Below, in pieces: positions 25,881 through 33,675 of a stretch of 64,000 nucleotides of DNA. The stretch comes from Novosphingobium colocasiae (GTDB taxonomy: Bacteria; Pseudomonadota; Alphaproteobacteria; Sphingomonadales; Sphingomonadaceae), in the NCBI RefSeq assembly GCF_014652555.1, contig NZ_BMZA01000008.1, positions 1 through 64,000 of the forward strand, read 5' to 3'. Positions within the stretch are counted from its first letter, which is position 1; each line of letters starts with the position of its first letter. The notes under the pieces are model-generated. The model was not told the DNA's origin. It worked only from the letters and a program-made list of their open reading frames with translations, and searched no databases. Made by a program: the position numbers and the translations under genes.

Positions 25881-26678
25881 TCATGCCTTCACACCATAGA
25901 GATTGCCGTTCTTGGGGAAGGAACCGTTGCGCACAGCCGATGAAAATGCTGCAATCCCGGCATTCATAGTCGATCTGACATCAGCGAAGCGCTCGACGAA
26001 ACGGGCCGTCCGCTCTGTCATTCCAAGCATGTCCTCCAGAACCAGAATTTGCCCGTCGCAGGCTGGACTTGCACCGATGCCAATCGTTGGAATCGCGACC
26101 TTGGCAGAGATATGTCTGGCCAGTGGCTCAACGACCGCTTCGATTACGACCGCAAAAGCTCCGGCCGCCGCGACGGCTTCCGCGTCCATCTCGATCGGCC
26201 CCGGAGTATTGGAACGCGATAGGGCCGCCGCTTCGTCGCGGCCCTGGGCCCTGAACGAACCAAGAGTGTGAATGGACTGCGGCGTCAGCCCGATATGAGC
26301 CATGACTGGAATCCCGCGCGCTGTGAGAAAAGCTATCGTTTCGGCAAAGTGGCTGCCGCCCTCTAGCTTAACTGCCCCACAGCCCGTTTCCCGCATTACC
26401 CGCGCTGCGGAAGCAAAGGCTTGCTCCTTCGATTGCTCGTAGGATTCGAACGGCATGTCGATGACCACGAGCGCATAGTCGGATGCGCCCACAACCGCGC
26501 GTCCATGGGCGATCATCATGTCCAGCGTCACCGGCAGCGTCGATTCAAAACCATACAACACGTTGCCCAGTGAATCGCCGACAAGCAGGATATCGCAATG
26601 GGGATCGGCCAATGATGCGCTGAGTGCATGGTAGGCCGTCAGGGCTACCAGCTTATCACCGCCCTTGGCTGCCAGCAC
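25881..26678 (-). CDS. panB: 3-methyl-2-oxobutanoate hydroxymethyltransferase, probable 5' frameshift
   Basis: Ketopantoate hydroxymethyltransferase, the first committed step of pantothenate synthesis (2-oxoisovalerate plus methylene-tetrahydrofolate). The TIM-barrel motifs are complete: [22 protein letters not shown] with the Mg-binding Asp, [18 protein letters not shown] and [15 protein letters not shown]. The end, GNLYGV, is usual. The only in-frame start is a GTG at 26678 directly before LAAKGG. In the other frame, ATG at 26719-26717 reads [13 protein letters not shown], a good panB-like N-terminus, which loses register within the next few codons. So the gene has probably suffered a small indel at about 26680-26690. 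265 aa remain. Confidence 0.82.
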   Translation of the reverse strand: MLAAKGGDKLVALTAYHALSASLADPHCDILLVGDSLGNVLYGFESTLPVTLDMMIAHGRAVVGASDYALVVIDMPFESYEQSKEQAFASAARVMRETGCGAVKLEGGSHFAETIAFLTARGIPVMAHIGLTPQSIHTLGSFRAQGRDEAAALSRSNTPGPIEMDAEAVAAAGAFAVVIEAVVEPLARHISAKVAIPTIGIGASPACDGQILVLEDMLGMTERTARFVERFADVRSTMNAGIAAFSSAVRNGSFPKNGNLYGVKA

Positions 26679-26756
26679 TTGCAGCCGTACGGCGCTTGAT
26701 CAAAGTTTGTGCAGACATGTTGCCCTTCGGTTCGTCAGTGGGCTCGCTGCCGTCGC

Positions 26757-27230
26757 TCACCAGGGGGCTCCATCCTTACGGGTGAAGCGCCAGCCACCTT
26801 CGGACCATGCGGCGGCCAGGTCATCCTCGGGATATTCGCCTTGATCGGTGGCACTACGGTCGCCCACCTCAAGATAGTGAACCTCCACCCCGGTCTGGTT
26901 GACCAAGTGATGGGCGATACCGTTCGCTGGAAACCCCACGCACATCCCGGGCTCTAGCGGGGCCTCGCCCGTGTCGGTTCGTAAGGTGGGATGACCGGAG
27001 AGGATGTAGACAAACTCCTCCTGCTCTGTGTGCCGATGTAGCAGGGCGGACTGTGCCCCAGGCGGCAGTATCGTGAGATTTACCCCGAAGCGCGACAGCC
27101 CGAAGACATCGCCCAACTGGCGCTTGATCCGGCCAGCGACGCGCGCGGCGAACTGCGGCGGATAGTTGGATGGCTTAGTGCGCGGCGCGACGTCCATGGC
27201 GTGGCGGGGGGCTGGTGGAGAATGGTTCAT
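26757..27230 (-). CDS. Cupin-domain protein
   Basis: A 157-aa cupin. ATG 27230 preceded by AAAGG gives MNHSPPAP. The two cupin motifs are visible: LLHRHTEQEEFVYILSG at about 68-84, with metal ligands His/His/Glu, and PANGIAHHLVNQTG at about 105-118 with the distal His. The end is HYLEVGDRSATDQGEYPEDDL, typical of a group of small cupins annotated as transcriptional-regulator-like or sugar-binding. Substrate unknown. It lies 22 bases downstream of the glyoxalase-fold gene, so it is probably in the operon starting at 28443. Confidence 0.75.
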   Translation of the reverse strand: MNHSPPAPRHAMDVAPRTKPSNYPPQFAARVAGRIKRQLGDVFGLSRFGVNLTILPPGAQSALLHRHTEQEEFVYILSGHPTLRTDTGEAPLEPGMCVGFPANGIAHHLVNQTGVEVHYLEVGDRSATDQGEYPEDDLAAAWSEGGWRFTRKDGAPW

Positions 27231-27252
27231 GGGATCGACCTTTGCGTAAGCA

Positions 27253-27651
27253 TTAGGAATTCTCTGCCTCATGGCAGACGATGCAAATCTTGTTGCCGTC
27301 AAGATCCCGGAAATAGGCACCATAGTAGTTGGCGTGATATTGTGGCCGCAAACCCGGTGCTCCCTCACATGTCGCGCCTTTGGTCATGGCGATTGCATGT
27401 GCGCGATCGACTGTGGCGCGGTCGGGCGCCAGAAGCGCCACCATTCCCCCGTTACCCGGATCAGCCGCATGGCCGTCGAACGGCGGGCCCAGAACGAACA
27501 GCGGGCGCGTCGAGGTAGCAGGGTTCCAGATCACCAGATGTGTCGGGGTTTCGGAATGCCGCCGCCGCCATCCCAGTTCATCCATGATCGGGGTATAGAA
27601 GTCGCTGGCGCGACCTTGGTCATTCGTGCCGACAAAGACATGAGAGATCAT
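27253..27651 (-). CDS. Glyoxalase/bleomycin-resistance (VOC) family protein
   Basis: A 132-aa protein of the vicinal-oxygen-chelate fold. ATG 27651 follows AGGAGG by six bases. Typical segments are MISHVFVGTNDQGRASDFYTPIMDELGWRRR at the start and PQYHANYYGAYFRDLDGNKICIVCH at the end (about residues 103-128), where metal ligands of glyoxalase-like proteins lie. It lies in a run of minus-strand small detoxification-type genes downstream of a divergent HxlR regulator. Substrate not predictable. Confidence 0.8.
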   Translation of the reverse strand: MISHVFVGTNDQGRASDFYTPIMDELGWRRRHSETPTHLVIWNPATSTRPLFVLGPPFDGHAADPGNGGMVALLAPDRATVDRAHAIAMTKGATCEGAPGLRPQYHANYYGAYFRDLDGNKICIVCHEAENS

Positions 27652-27691
27652 CGCGAACCTCCTTGATGGACGATCAACCGGTTCACGCGCA

Positions 27692-28000
27692 TCAGAGCGA
27701 ACCCGCTTCGATCTGGTTGAGATAGCGAAACTCCGGCGCGCGAACGCCGGCGACACGCCGGATTTCAACGAGCTGCGGGGATTCGAAGAAGGCGCGAGCC
27801 GCATCGAGCGAAGTCCAATGCGAGAAGTGGACGACCTGACGGGCATCCCTGTCGTAGGCCAGCAGTTGATAGGCGATCTCGCCTGCTTCGCGCCGGATCA
27901 CGGCTGCATCGTCGAATACAGCCTTCCACTTCTCGTAGTCCTCCACTTCATGGATGATGAGGACATGGGGCTGCTGGGCGTCGCCGTTGGAAAAGCTCAT
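27692..28000 (-). CDS. Antibiotic-biosynthesis-monooxygenase-like (dimeric alpha-beta barrel) protein
   Basis: A 102-aa protein with the ferredoxin-like dimeric barrel look: VLIIHEVEDYEKWKAVFD at the start, QLLAYDRDARQVVHFSHWTSLDAARAFFESPQL in the middle, ending RAPEFRYLNQIEAG. ATG 28000 overlaps the stop of the MAPEG gene (ATGA), so these are co-translated. Proteins of this fold are heme-degrading or quinone monooxygenases or cyclases; the key residues for any of these are not evident. Confidence 0.65.
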   Translation of the reverse strand: MSFSNGDAQQPHVLIIHEVEDYEKWKAVFDDAAVIRREAGEIAYQLLAYDRDARQVVHFSHWTSLDAARAFFESPQLVEIRRVAGVRAPEFRYLNQIEAGSL

Positions 28001-28443
28001 GCGCCAGCTCCGGTGATTGCCAGGAGATCGATGACGAAGCCCACCCACATCGCGAACAGCACAATGCTTGAGGCGATATAGACGCGGGCGCGGGTCCGAA
28101 CCGTGTTGGGGCCAATGTGAATGACGGTGTGCGCCAACCGGAGCGCGACGAAGACCCACGCCAGAACGACCTGCGCGGCCGAGCCACTGCCCGTCAGGAT
28201 CAGCAGCGGCACCAGCACAAAGTAGAGGACCGGCATCTCGAACAGGTTCGCGAGGTTCTGCGCGGGCCGCTCGACCGGACGAAAGTAGCGGCCGACGGCT
28301 TCCGCATTGGCGAAGTCGGCAGCGGTGGGCCGGTTGGCCGCAATATGGGCGAAGCGCTTGCGCAGGAGAATGGACCAGACGACGAATGTCAGGCCTGCCA
28401 GGGCCACGGTCGGCCAGAGAATGGCCAGGCTCATTGCGTTCAC
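27997..28443 (-). CDS. MAPEG family membrane protein
   Basis: A 148-aa membrane protein of the MAPEG (membrane-associated eicosanoid/glutathione metabolism) group. I prefer the GTG at 28443, seven bases after AGGAGG; an ATG three codons later is possible. Four hydrophobic helices are present, with LANLFEMPVLYFVLVPL (about residues 64-80) and the conserved ALRLAHTVIHIGPNTVRTRARVY at about 101-123. Its gene follows the divergent HxlR gene by 93 bases and begins the run of four minus-strand genes down to the cupin. It may detoxify electrophiles, but this is a family-level inference. Confidence 0.75.
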   Translation of the reverse strand: MNAMSLAILWPTVALAGLTFVVWSILLRKRFAHIAANRPTAADFANAEAVGRYFRPVERPAQNLANLFEMPVLYFVLVPLLILTGSGSAAQVVLAWVFVALRLAHTVIHIGPNTVRTRARVYIASSIVLFAMWVGFVIDLLAITGAGA

Positions 28444-28535
28444 GACGGTGCCTCCTCGCATCGATACTGAGTCCAAATTTGACACCTAGGCATAGATGCT
28501 GGATTTGCTTTTGCAACCCAGATATTCTGGGCCGC

Positions 28536-29027
28536 ATGGCCACACCTCCTTTTCGTCGACAATCCCCGGTGCACATCAGCCGCTGCACGCTAGCGGCGAG
28601 CTTCGATTTCCTGGGAGATCGCTGGTCCTTGCTGATCCTGCGCAGCGCCTTGTACGGGGTGCGGCGATATGACGATTTCCAAAACGAGATCGGAATTCCG
28701 CGGACAGTCCTTGCCGACCGACTCAAGCGCCTCGTCGCTTCAGGACTGATGATCCAGCAGGACTACAAGGCGGACGGCAGCCGACCCCGGAAGGAATACT
28801 GTCTCACCGAGATGGGCGAGGCGCTGAGCCTGCCATTCATAGCCATGCGCGAGTGGTCCGATCGCTGGGTCGGCAAGGGCCGGATGCCGCCCATGCGCCC
28901 GGTGCGCCGGTCGGACGGTTCCGAAATTCGCGTCGCCTTGGTTGATGACAAAGGCCGCGTCGTGCCTCCGGATGACCTGGCCGTCCGCTTCGAGGACTGG
29001 GCAGCCAACCCGCCTGCTGAAAGCTGA
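28536..29027 (+). CDS. HxlR family transcriptional regulator
   Basis: A 163-aa winged-helix regulator of the HxlR family. ATG 28536 gives MATPPFRRQSPVHISRCTLAASFDFLGDRWSLLILR, with the family cysteine at residue 17 in the sensing position. The wing region reads GIPRTVLADRLKRLVASGLM. The C-terminal 50 residues form an extra domain often found in these regulators. It is divergent from the MAPEG-monooxygenase-VOC-cupin run and likely controls it in response to quinones or aldehydes. Confidence 0.85.
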   Translation: MATPPFRRQSPVHISRCTLAASFDFLGDRWSLLILRSALYGVRRYDDFQNEIGIPRTVLADRLKRLVASGLMIQQDYKADGSRPRKEYCLTEMGEALSLPFIAMREWSDRWVGKGRMPPMRPVRRSDGSEIRVALVDDKGRVVPPDDLAVRFEDWAANPPAES

Positions 29028-29318
29028 TGGCTCATACGCAGGCGAGGTTTGTCGCCTCAGTCAGACAGAGTATCACGTCGAATCCAGATGAACTGGAGAC
29101 ATGGGCGCGCCGATGACCTGTGGTCCCTGAATCGGCGCGCCCTTCCTATGATGAACATGCCGAAATTGCGGCATGCAGTCAGTCCTATGACGACTGACCT
29201 AGCGGGCTACCTGCGGGTTCGCCGCCATTCCCGCCGCCGCCCTCGATCCGCCCCTCTCGGCGGCTTCTCCGACGGTCCCGGCGCTTGTGGGTCCCGGTCC
29301 CCGAAACGCTGCTAACGT
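29028..29318. other. Convergent intergenic region with clustered inverted repeats
   Basis: About 290 bases between hxlR and repB, with no gene. It contains GGGCGCGCCGAT (29103-29114) and its exact reverse complement at 29131-29142, a TGCCG/CGGCA hairpin around 29158-29174, and GTCAGTC (29178-29184) against GACTGAC (29192-29198). These may be a terminator without a T run, or protein-binding sites linked to the ParB-like gene. Confidence 0.55.
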
Positions 29319-30209
29319 TCAAACCGTGGATGCGTGATCAAGCGACGTTGCCTGCACGATCGCGCGAAAATTCTCGGAAAATTCAGGGTGCCGCGTCTCC
29401 AGAAATCGCTCGATCTCGGGCTTCGACATCAATCGTTCGAGGAAGCCGGACGCGACAACAAGGACCAGCATGTCATCCCCGTAGGAGACCTCCAGTTCCT
29501 TGTAGTCCGCGTTGAGCGAAGCCATTCCCCGTTCGAGCCGTGCCATCTGTTCGGAGGAGAGGCCCGTTGATTTCTTCAGGTCATCCGGCTTGTGCAGATC
29601 GGCAGGCTTGGATGTCGCCAGCAGCGCCTTTGCATAAGAGGACGTGTAATTGTTGGCCGACACCATGAGTTCGGCGACCTCGAGCTGACGGATCGGCTTC
29701 ATTTTTCGCAGCTTCTGGAAAGCGTTATGCCCGACAGGTTTGTCTTTCAGCAATTCCGCGACGTCCTGGCTGATCCCCGACAGGAGATGCCTCCGCTGGC
29801 GGATGACCTTCACATCGACGTTGAGTGCGCGCGCCAGCTTCTCCTCTGACACTCCGCGCTCGAGCGCCCGCACGATCATGTAGTGTTCCTGGATCGTCGC
29901 AAGCCGGTTCACGCGCTTGTTGTAGGTGAAGGATTCGTCGTCGCTGGCAACGACGCAGGCCGCGACCGTCGCCCCCAGTGCGATCAAAGCGTCGAGGCGG
30001 ACATGGCCGTCTAGGATCAGAAATGTCCCGCCGCGCTGGCGTGCGACCGAGATCGGTTCAATGAGGCCAACTTCGGCGACCGAGGCGGCGATCCCGCGAT
30101 ATTTCACGCTTTCTTGCACCCCTTTGGGGAGGGCTCTCGTCGGCAACAGCTTGCTGATCGGGATCTGGAGCACTTGCTGCTCGAACGCGATTTTGACGGG
30201 ACTGTTCAT
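29319..30209 (-). CDS. RepB/ParB-like partition-type DNA-binding protein
   Basis: A 296-aa protein with a ParB/Sulfiredoxin-like N-domain: ISKLLPTRALPKG, GLIEPISVARQRGGTFLILDGHVRLDALIALG at about residues 52-83. A central helix-turn-helix region follows (RALERGVSEEKLARALNVDVKVIRQR). The C-terminal RepB-type domain contains SSEQMARLERGMASLNADYKELE. Such chromosomal RepB-like genes occur in tandem with a second ParB-like gene on mobile islands of alphaproteobacteria. The start overlaps the stop of that partner, which is truncated here. Probable mobile-element backbone gene; no recombinase is visible nearby. Confidence 0.8.
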   Translation of the reverse strand: MNSPVKIAFEQQVLQIPISKLLPTRALPKGVQESVKYRGIAASVAEVGLIEPISVARQRGGTFLILDGHVRLDALIALGATVAACVVASDDESFTYNKRVNRLATIQEHYMIVRALERGVSEEKLARALNVDVKVIRQRRHLLSGISQDVAELLKDKPVGHNAFQKLRKMKPIRQLEVAELMVSANNYTSSYAKALLATSKPADLHKPDDLKKSTGLSSEQMARLERGMASLNADYKELEVSYGDDMLVLVVASGFLERLMSKPEIERFLETRHPEFSENFRAIVQATSLDHASTV

Positions 30210-30316
30210 GATCGCTCTACCGGTCCGATCCGTTCGGCCAAAGCCTGCGGGATACTGTTGAGGCCTTCGGCACGCAGCAGGGTGACGAAGTGTTCGTCGG
30301 CCAGGCGCAGCCACGC
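30206..30316 (-). pseudogene. C-terminal remnant of a second ParB-like protein
   Basis: In the frame ending at TGA 30208-30206 (overlapping the repB ATG) about 35 codons read LAWLRLADEHFVTLLRAEGLNSIPQALAERIGPVERS. This looks like the end of the ParB-like partner gene normally coupled to repB. Two codons further upstream the frame meets a stop, and the following bases run into the end of the bd-oxidase operon. The gene lost all but its tail, probably when the neighbouring operon was joined here. Confidence 0.6.
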
Positions 30317-30355
30317 CAAAGATCAGGGACGCCGAAGCAGCAAGACGCAGGCGAT

Positions 30356-30460
30356 CTAGCGCAGCCACAACCGAAGAAAACCTCCAACGATCAGCATCGT
30401 AGTGACGCTTGCGGTCCATATGCCGACGAACCAACTCAAACGGCTCAGCCACAGCGGCAT
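30356..30460 (-). CDS. DUF2474 small subunit of cytochrome bd (CydX-like)
   Basis: A 34-aa single-helix membrane peptide: MPLWLSRLSWFVGIWTASV, then a hydrophobic stretch and LRLWLR. This is the DUF2474 pattern (tryptophan-rich start, one helix, leucine/arginine end), a small subunit found after cydB in cyanide-insensitive oxidase operons. It should stabilise the CydAB complex. The ATG shares one base with the cydB stop. It is the last gene of the sulfide/oxidase operon. Confidence 0.75.
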   Translation of the reverse strand: MPLWLSRLSWFVGIWTASVTTMLIVGGFLRLWLR

Positions 30461-31458
30461 CAGTGATACCCCTCCGTTCCGACCTTTCCGCGGAAGACCC
30501 AATAGGACCAGCCGGTATAGGCAAGGATCACCGGGACCATGATTGCGGCGCCCACCAGCATGAACAGCTGGCTCCGCTCGGGTGCCGCCGCCTGCCAAAT
30601 CGTGACCCGCGCCGGGATCACGTCGGGCCAGATCGAGACTCCTAGCCCCACCAGACACAGGCCAAAAAGCGACAGCGCCCAGAAAAACGGCTGTGCATGC
30701 CGTTTGAGGCGCAGGCTGCGGTAGAACAGAAAGGTGACAATCACGGTCGCCAGTGGAACTTGCGCGGTGGCAAGAACGCCAGGAAAGCTCAGCCAGCGGC
30801 GGTAGTACTGGGCTTCGAGCCCCAGCGTCGCCATGCTGACGAGCGCGACGACGAGAAGCAGGCCTATGCCGAGCCGGCCGGCATAGGTGACCGCCTGGCG
30901 TTGCAGGCCGCCTTCGGTTTTCCAGTTCAGCCAGCAAGCGCCAAGGAGGGCATATCCAACCAAGAGCCCAACGCCTGTCAACAGGCTGAAGGGTGAAAGC
31001 CATTCCCACCAGCCCCCGCCATAGGCGCGCCCCTTGACCGTGATGCCCTGCAACAGCGCTCCGAGCGCAATACCCTGCGCCATTGTCGCAACGATCGATC
31101 CGGTGGTGAAGGCCTTGTCCCAGAACGCTCGGTGCGCAGGATCACGCCAACGGAATTCGAACGCGACACCGCGAAACACCAGGCCGAGAAGCATCGCGAT
31201 CATCGGGGCATAGAGCGCGGGCAAAACGATCGCATAGGCGAGCGGAAAAGCGGCAAACAGACCGCCCACGCCCATGACCAGCCAGGTCTCGTTGCCGTCC
31301 CAGACCGGCGCGATGCTGTTCATCGCAGTGTCGCGATCCTGCCCGACCTTGAAGAAGGGAAAGAGGATGCCGATACCCAGGTCGAACCCGTCCATCACCA
31401 CATAGGCGACAATGGCGAAGCCGATGATGCAGGCCCAGATGACAGTCAGGTCGATCAT
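30460..31458 (-). CDS. cydB: Cytochrome bd-type (cyanide-insensitive) ubiquinol oxidase subunit II
   Basis: A 332-aa membrane protein of the CydB/CioB family. Markers are ACIIGFAIVAYVVMDGFDLGIGILFPF near the start, WDGNETWLVMGVGGLFAAFPLAYA at about residues 53-76, RGVAFEFRWRD, and the proton-path residues usual for the family. About eight helices. It overlaps cydA by four bases. It partners CydA to reduce oxygen to water using ubiquinol. Sequence and short partner Q-loop place the pair with the CIO branch, generally insensitive to cyanide and sulfide. Confidence 0.93.
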   Translation of the reverse strand: MIDLTVIWACIIGFAIVAYVVMDGFDLGIGILFPFFKVGQDRDTAMNSIAPVWDGNETWLVMGVGGLFAAFPLAYAIVLPALYAPMIAMLLGLVFRGVAFEFRWRDPAHRAFWDKAFTTGSIVATMAQGIALGALLQGITVKGRAYGGGWWEWLSPFSLLTGVGLLVGYALLGACWLNWKTEGGLQRQAVTYAGRLGIGLLLVVALVSMATLGLEAQYYRRWLSFPGVLATAQVPLATVIVTFLFYRSLRLKRHAQPFFWALSLFGLCLVGLGVSIWPDVIPARVTIWQAAAPERSQLFMLVGAAIMVPVILAYTGWSYWVFRGKVGTEGYH

Positions 31459-32861
31459 GCCGCGCCTCCTTCGATCATGGCTGGCGCCGGTGTGATCCCC
31501 GCGCTGCGGATAGGCGCGTCGTCGAGCGGGGCTTCATGGGCTTGGGGCGGCTTCTTCATGAGGCGGAGCAGATACCATATGCCCATGCCGAACACGGCAA
31601 AATAGACGAGGACGAAGGCCGCGAGCGATGCCGCAACCGCCGGCGCATCGAGCGGCGAGGCGCTTTGCGCTGTGCGCAATAGACCATAGATCGTGTAGGG
31701 CTGGCGGCCGGTTTCGGTCACGATCCAGCCCGACAAAACCGCGACCAACCCCGAAGGTCCCATCAGGATGGCGAAGCGGTGCAGGAGCGGCCAGTCGTAC
31801 AGTTTGCCGCGCAAGCGGGCGAGCAGGCTCCAGACGCAGATCCCCAGCATCGCGAAACCGATCCCGATCATCACGCGAAACGCGAAGAACACGATGATGA
31901 CTGGCGGTTGATCGGCGCGTGCCACCGTATCCAGCCCTTTGAGCGGGGCATGCAAATCATGCTTTAGGATCAACGACGAGGCGTTGGGAATCTCGATGGC
32001 ATAGTCGACCTTTTGCCTGTCGCTGTCGGGAATTCCGAACAGGATCAGAGGCGCGCCGTGGGGATGGCTCTGGTAGTGCCCTTCCATGGCCATGACTTTT
32101 GCTGGCTGGTGTTCGAGCGTGTTGAGCCCGTGCGCGTCGCCAGCGAAAATCTGAACGGGTGCGACAAGGGCTGCCATCCACATCGCCATCGAAAACATCT
32201 TGCGCGCGCCGGGGTTGGCGCGGTCCTTGAGCAAATGCCAGCCGCCGACCCCGCCCACAATGAAGGCGGTGGTGAGGTAGGCGGCCAGCACCGTGTGCGC
32301 CAGGCGGTAAGGAAAGCTGGGGTTGAAGATGATCGTGAGCCAACTGTCACCTGGCACGAACTGGCCGTTGGCCGCGATTTCGTAACCCACCGGGGTCTGC
32401 ATCCAGCTGTTGACCGAAAGGATCCAGAACGCGGAAACGAACGTTCCGAGCGCAACCGCGAGCGTGGCGACAAAGTGCAGCTTGCGCCCGACCTTGTTGA
32501 TCCCGAACAGCATCACGCCGAGGAACCCGGCCTCCAGGAAGAACGCCGTCAGCACTTCATAAGCCATCAGTGGTCCGATCACCGGACCGGCCTTGTCCGA
32601 GAACACCGCCCAGTTGGTGCCAAACTGGTAGGACATGACGATGCCAGACACGACGCCCATCGCGAAAACGACGGCGAAGATCTTGATCCAGTAGCGATAG
32701 AGGTTGGCGTAGACCCCTTCGCCGGTCTTCAGCCACAGCCCCTCGAGCACCGCCAGAAAGCTCGCCAATCCGATGGAGAAGGCGGGGAACAGGAAGTGAA
32801 AGCTTACGGTGAAAGCGAATTGCGCTCGGGCTAGGAGAATGGCCCAGTCTTGTTCGATCAT
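31455..32861 (-). CDS. cydA: Cytochrome bd-type (cyanide-insensitive) ubiquinol oxidase subunit I
   Basis: A 468-aa subunit carrying the hemes of the terminal oxidase. I use ATG 32861 (MIEQDWAILLARAQFAFTV), since the TTG six codons upstream is weak. Helix 1 holds the heme-ligand His in FTVSFHFLFPAFSIGLA, and GDAHGLNTLEHQPAKVMAMEGHY begins the Q-loop. ETGRQPYTIYGLLRT (about 385-399) is the GRQP motif, and RVMIGIGFAMLG carries the Met ligand helix. The Q-loop is short, typical of the CIO type. It follows the TauE/SafE gene by 24 bases in an operon with sulfide-oxidation genes. No cydDC assembly genes are in this window. Confidence 0.93.
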   Translation of the reverse strand: MIEQDWAILLARAQFAFTVSFHFLFPAFSIGLASFLAVLEGLWLKTGEGVYANLYRYWIKIFAVVFAMGVVSGIVMSYQFGTNWAVFSDKAGPVIGPLMAYEVLTAFFLEAGFLGVMLFGINKVGRKLHFVATLAVALGTFVSAFWILSVNSWMQTPVGYEIAANGQFVPGDSWLTIIFNPSFPYRLAHTVLAAYLTTAFIVGGVGGWHLLKDRANPGARKMFSMAMWMAALVAPVQIFAGDAHGLNTLEHQPAKVMAMEGHYQSHPHGAPLILFGIPDSDRQKVDYAIEIPNASSLILKHDLHAPLKGLDTVARADQPPVIIVFFAFRVMIGIGFAMLGICVWSLLARLRGKLYDWPLLHRFAILMGPSGLVAVLSGWIVTETGRQPYTIYGLLRTAQSASPLDAPAVAASLAAFVLVYFAVFGMGIWYLLRLMKKPPQAHEAPLDDAPIRSAGITPAPAMIEGGAA

Positions 32862-32885
32862 GACAGCGTTCCAATCCAATGTTTG

Positions 32886-33671
32886 TCAGGCCGTCAGAGC
32901 GCCCCAGCTCTTCCACAGCATGTAGAATGCGACGATCATCACGAAGCTGGCAAACACGGTGTTGAGCTTGCCCTTTTCAGCCGAAAGGGCGCGAGAGGCG
33001 CGGGTGCCGAGTGCGCTGCCGACCAAGCCACCGACGATAAACACAAATGCCAGTGTCCAGTCGACCAGACCCGACGCGGCATAGTTGATCGAAGTCGTCA
33101 GGCCGAAAGCGGTAACGGCGATCAGCGACGTGCCAATCGCCCGCAGGATCGGCATGTGCGTCGAGGCGATAAGCCCCGGCACGATAAGAAAGCCACCGCC
33201 GATGCCGAAGAATCCCGAAAAGGCGCCCGTGCCTAGACCATAGGCGGCAACCTTGCCCACATTCTCGCGGTTGCACTGCGCCCCGTCGATGCCCTCATCA
33301 CCACGGCTGCGGAACATCAGGATCGCCACGCCGATCATCAGCAGGGCAAAGAGAATGAGCAGCTTGTGGCCATCAATGCTTTTGCCGAGCGTCGATCCGC
33401 CAAAGGCACCGACCACACCGGTAGCGGCATAAATGTATCCGCACCGCCAGTTGACCGTTCCCGCGCGCGCGTGATTGAGCAATCCGATGGCGGCATTTGC
33501 AGCGACGGCAAAGGCGCTCGTGCCGATCGCGACATGGGGTTCCTTGACCCCGACGAGATAGAGCAACAGCGGCACGGCCAGGATCGACCCGCCGCCACCA
33601 ACCAGCCCGAGGACAAAGCCGACCAGCGTGCCCGAAAAGCCGCCGAGCGCGTAGTGCAACGTGTCGATCAC
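32886..33671 (-). CDS. TauE/SafE (TSUP) family sulfite/sulfur-anion exporter
   Basis: A 261-aa membrane permease with about eight helices, of the TSUP family. Visible repeats are FVLGLVGGGGSILAVPLLLYLVGV near the start and the matching GAFSGFFGIGGGFLIVPGLI in the second half (about residues 150-170). Both are the conserved glycine-rich half-repeats. In sulfide-oxidation operons such proteins export sulfite or thiosulfate made from persulfide. The gene starts four bases after the SQR-like gene and precedes cydA by 24. Confidence 0.85.
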   Translation of the reverse strand: MIDTLHYALGGFSGTLVGFVLGLVGGGGSILAVPLLLYLVGVKEPHVAIGTSAFAVAANAAIGLLNHARAGTVNWRCGYIYAATGVVGAFGGSTLGKSIDGHKLLILFALLMIGVAILMFRSRGDEGIDGAQCNRENVGKVAAYGLGTGAFSGFFGIGGGFLIVPGLIASTHMPILRAIGTSLIAVTAFGLTTSINYAASGLVDWTLAFVFIVGGLVGSALGTRASRALSAEKGKLNTVFASFVMIVAFYMLWKSWGALTA

Positions 33672-33675
33672 CGGA

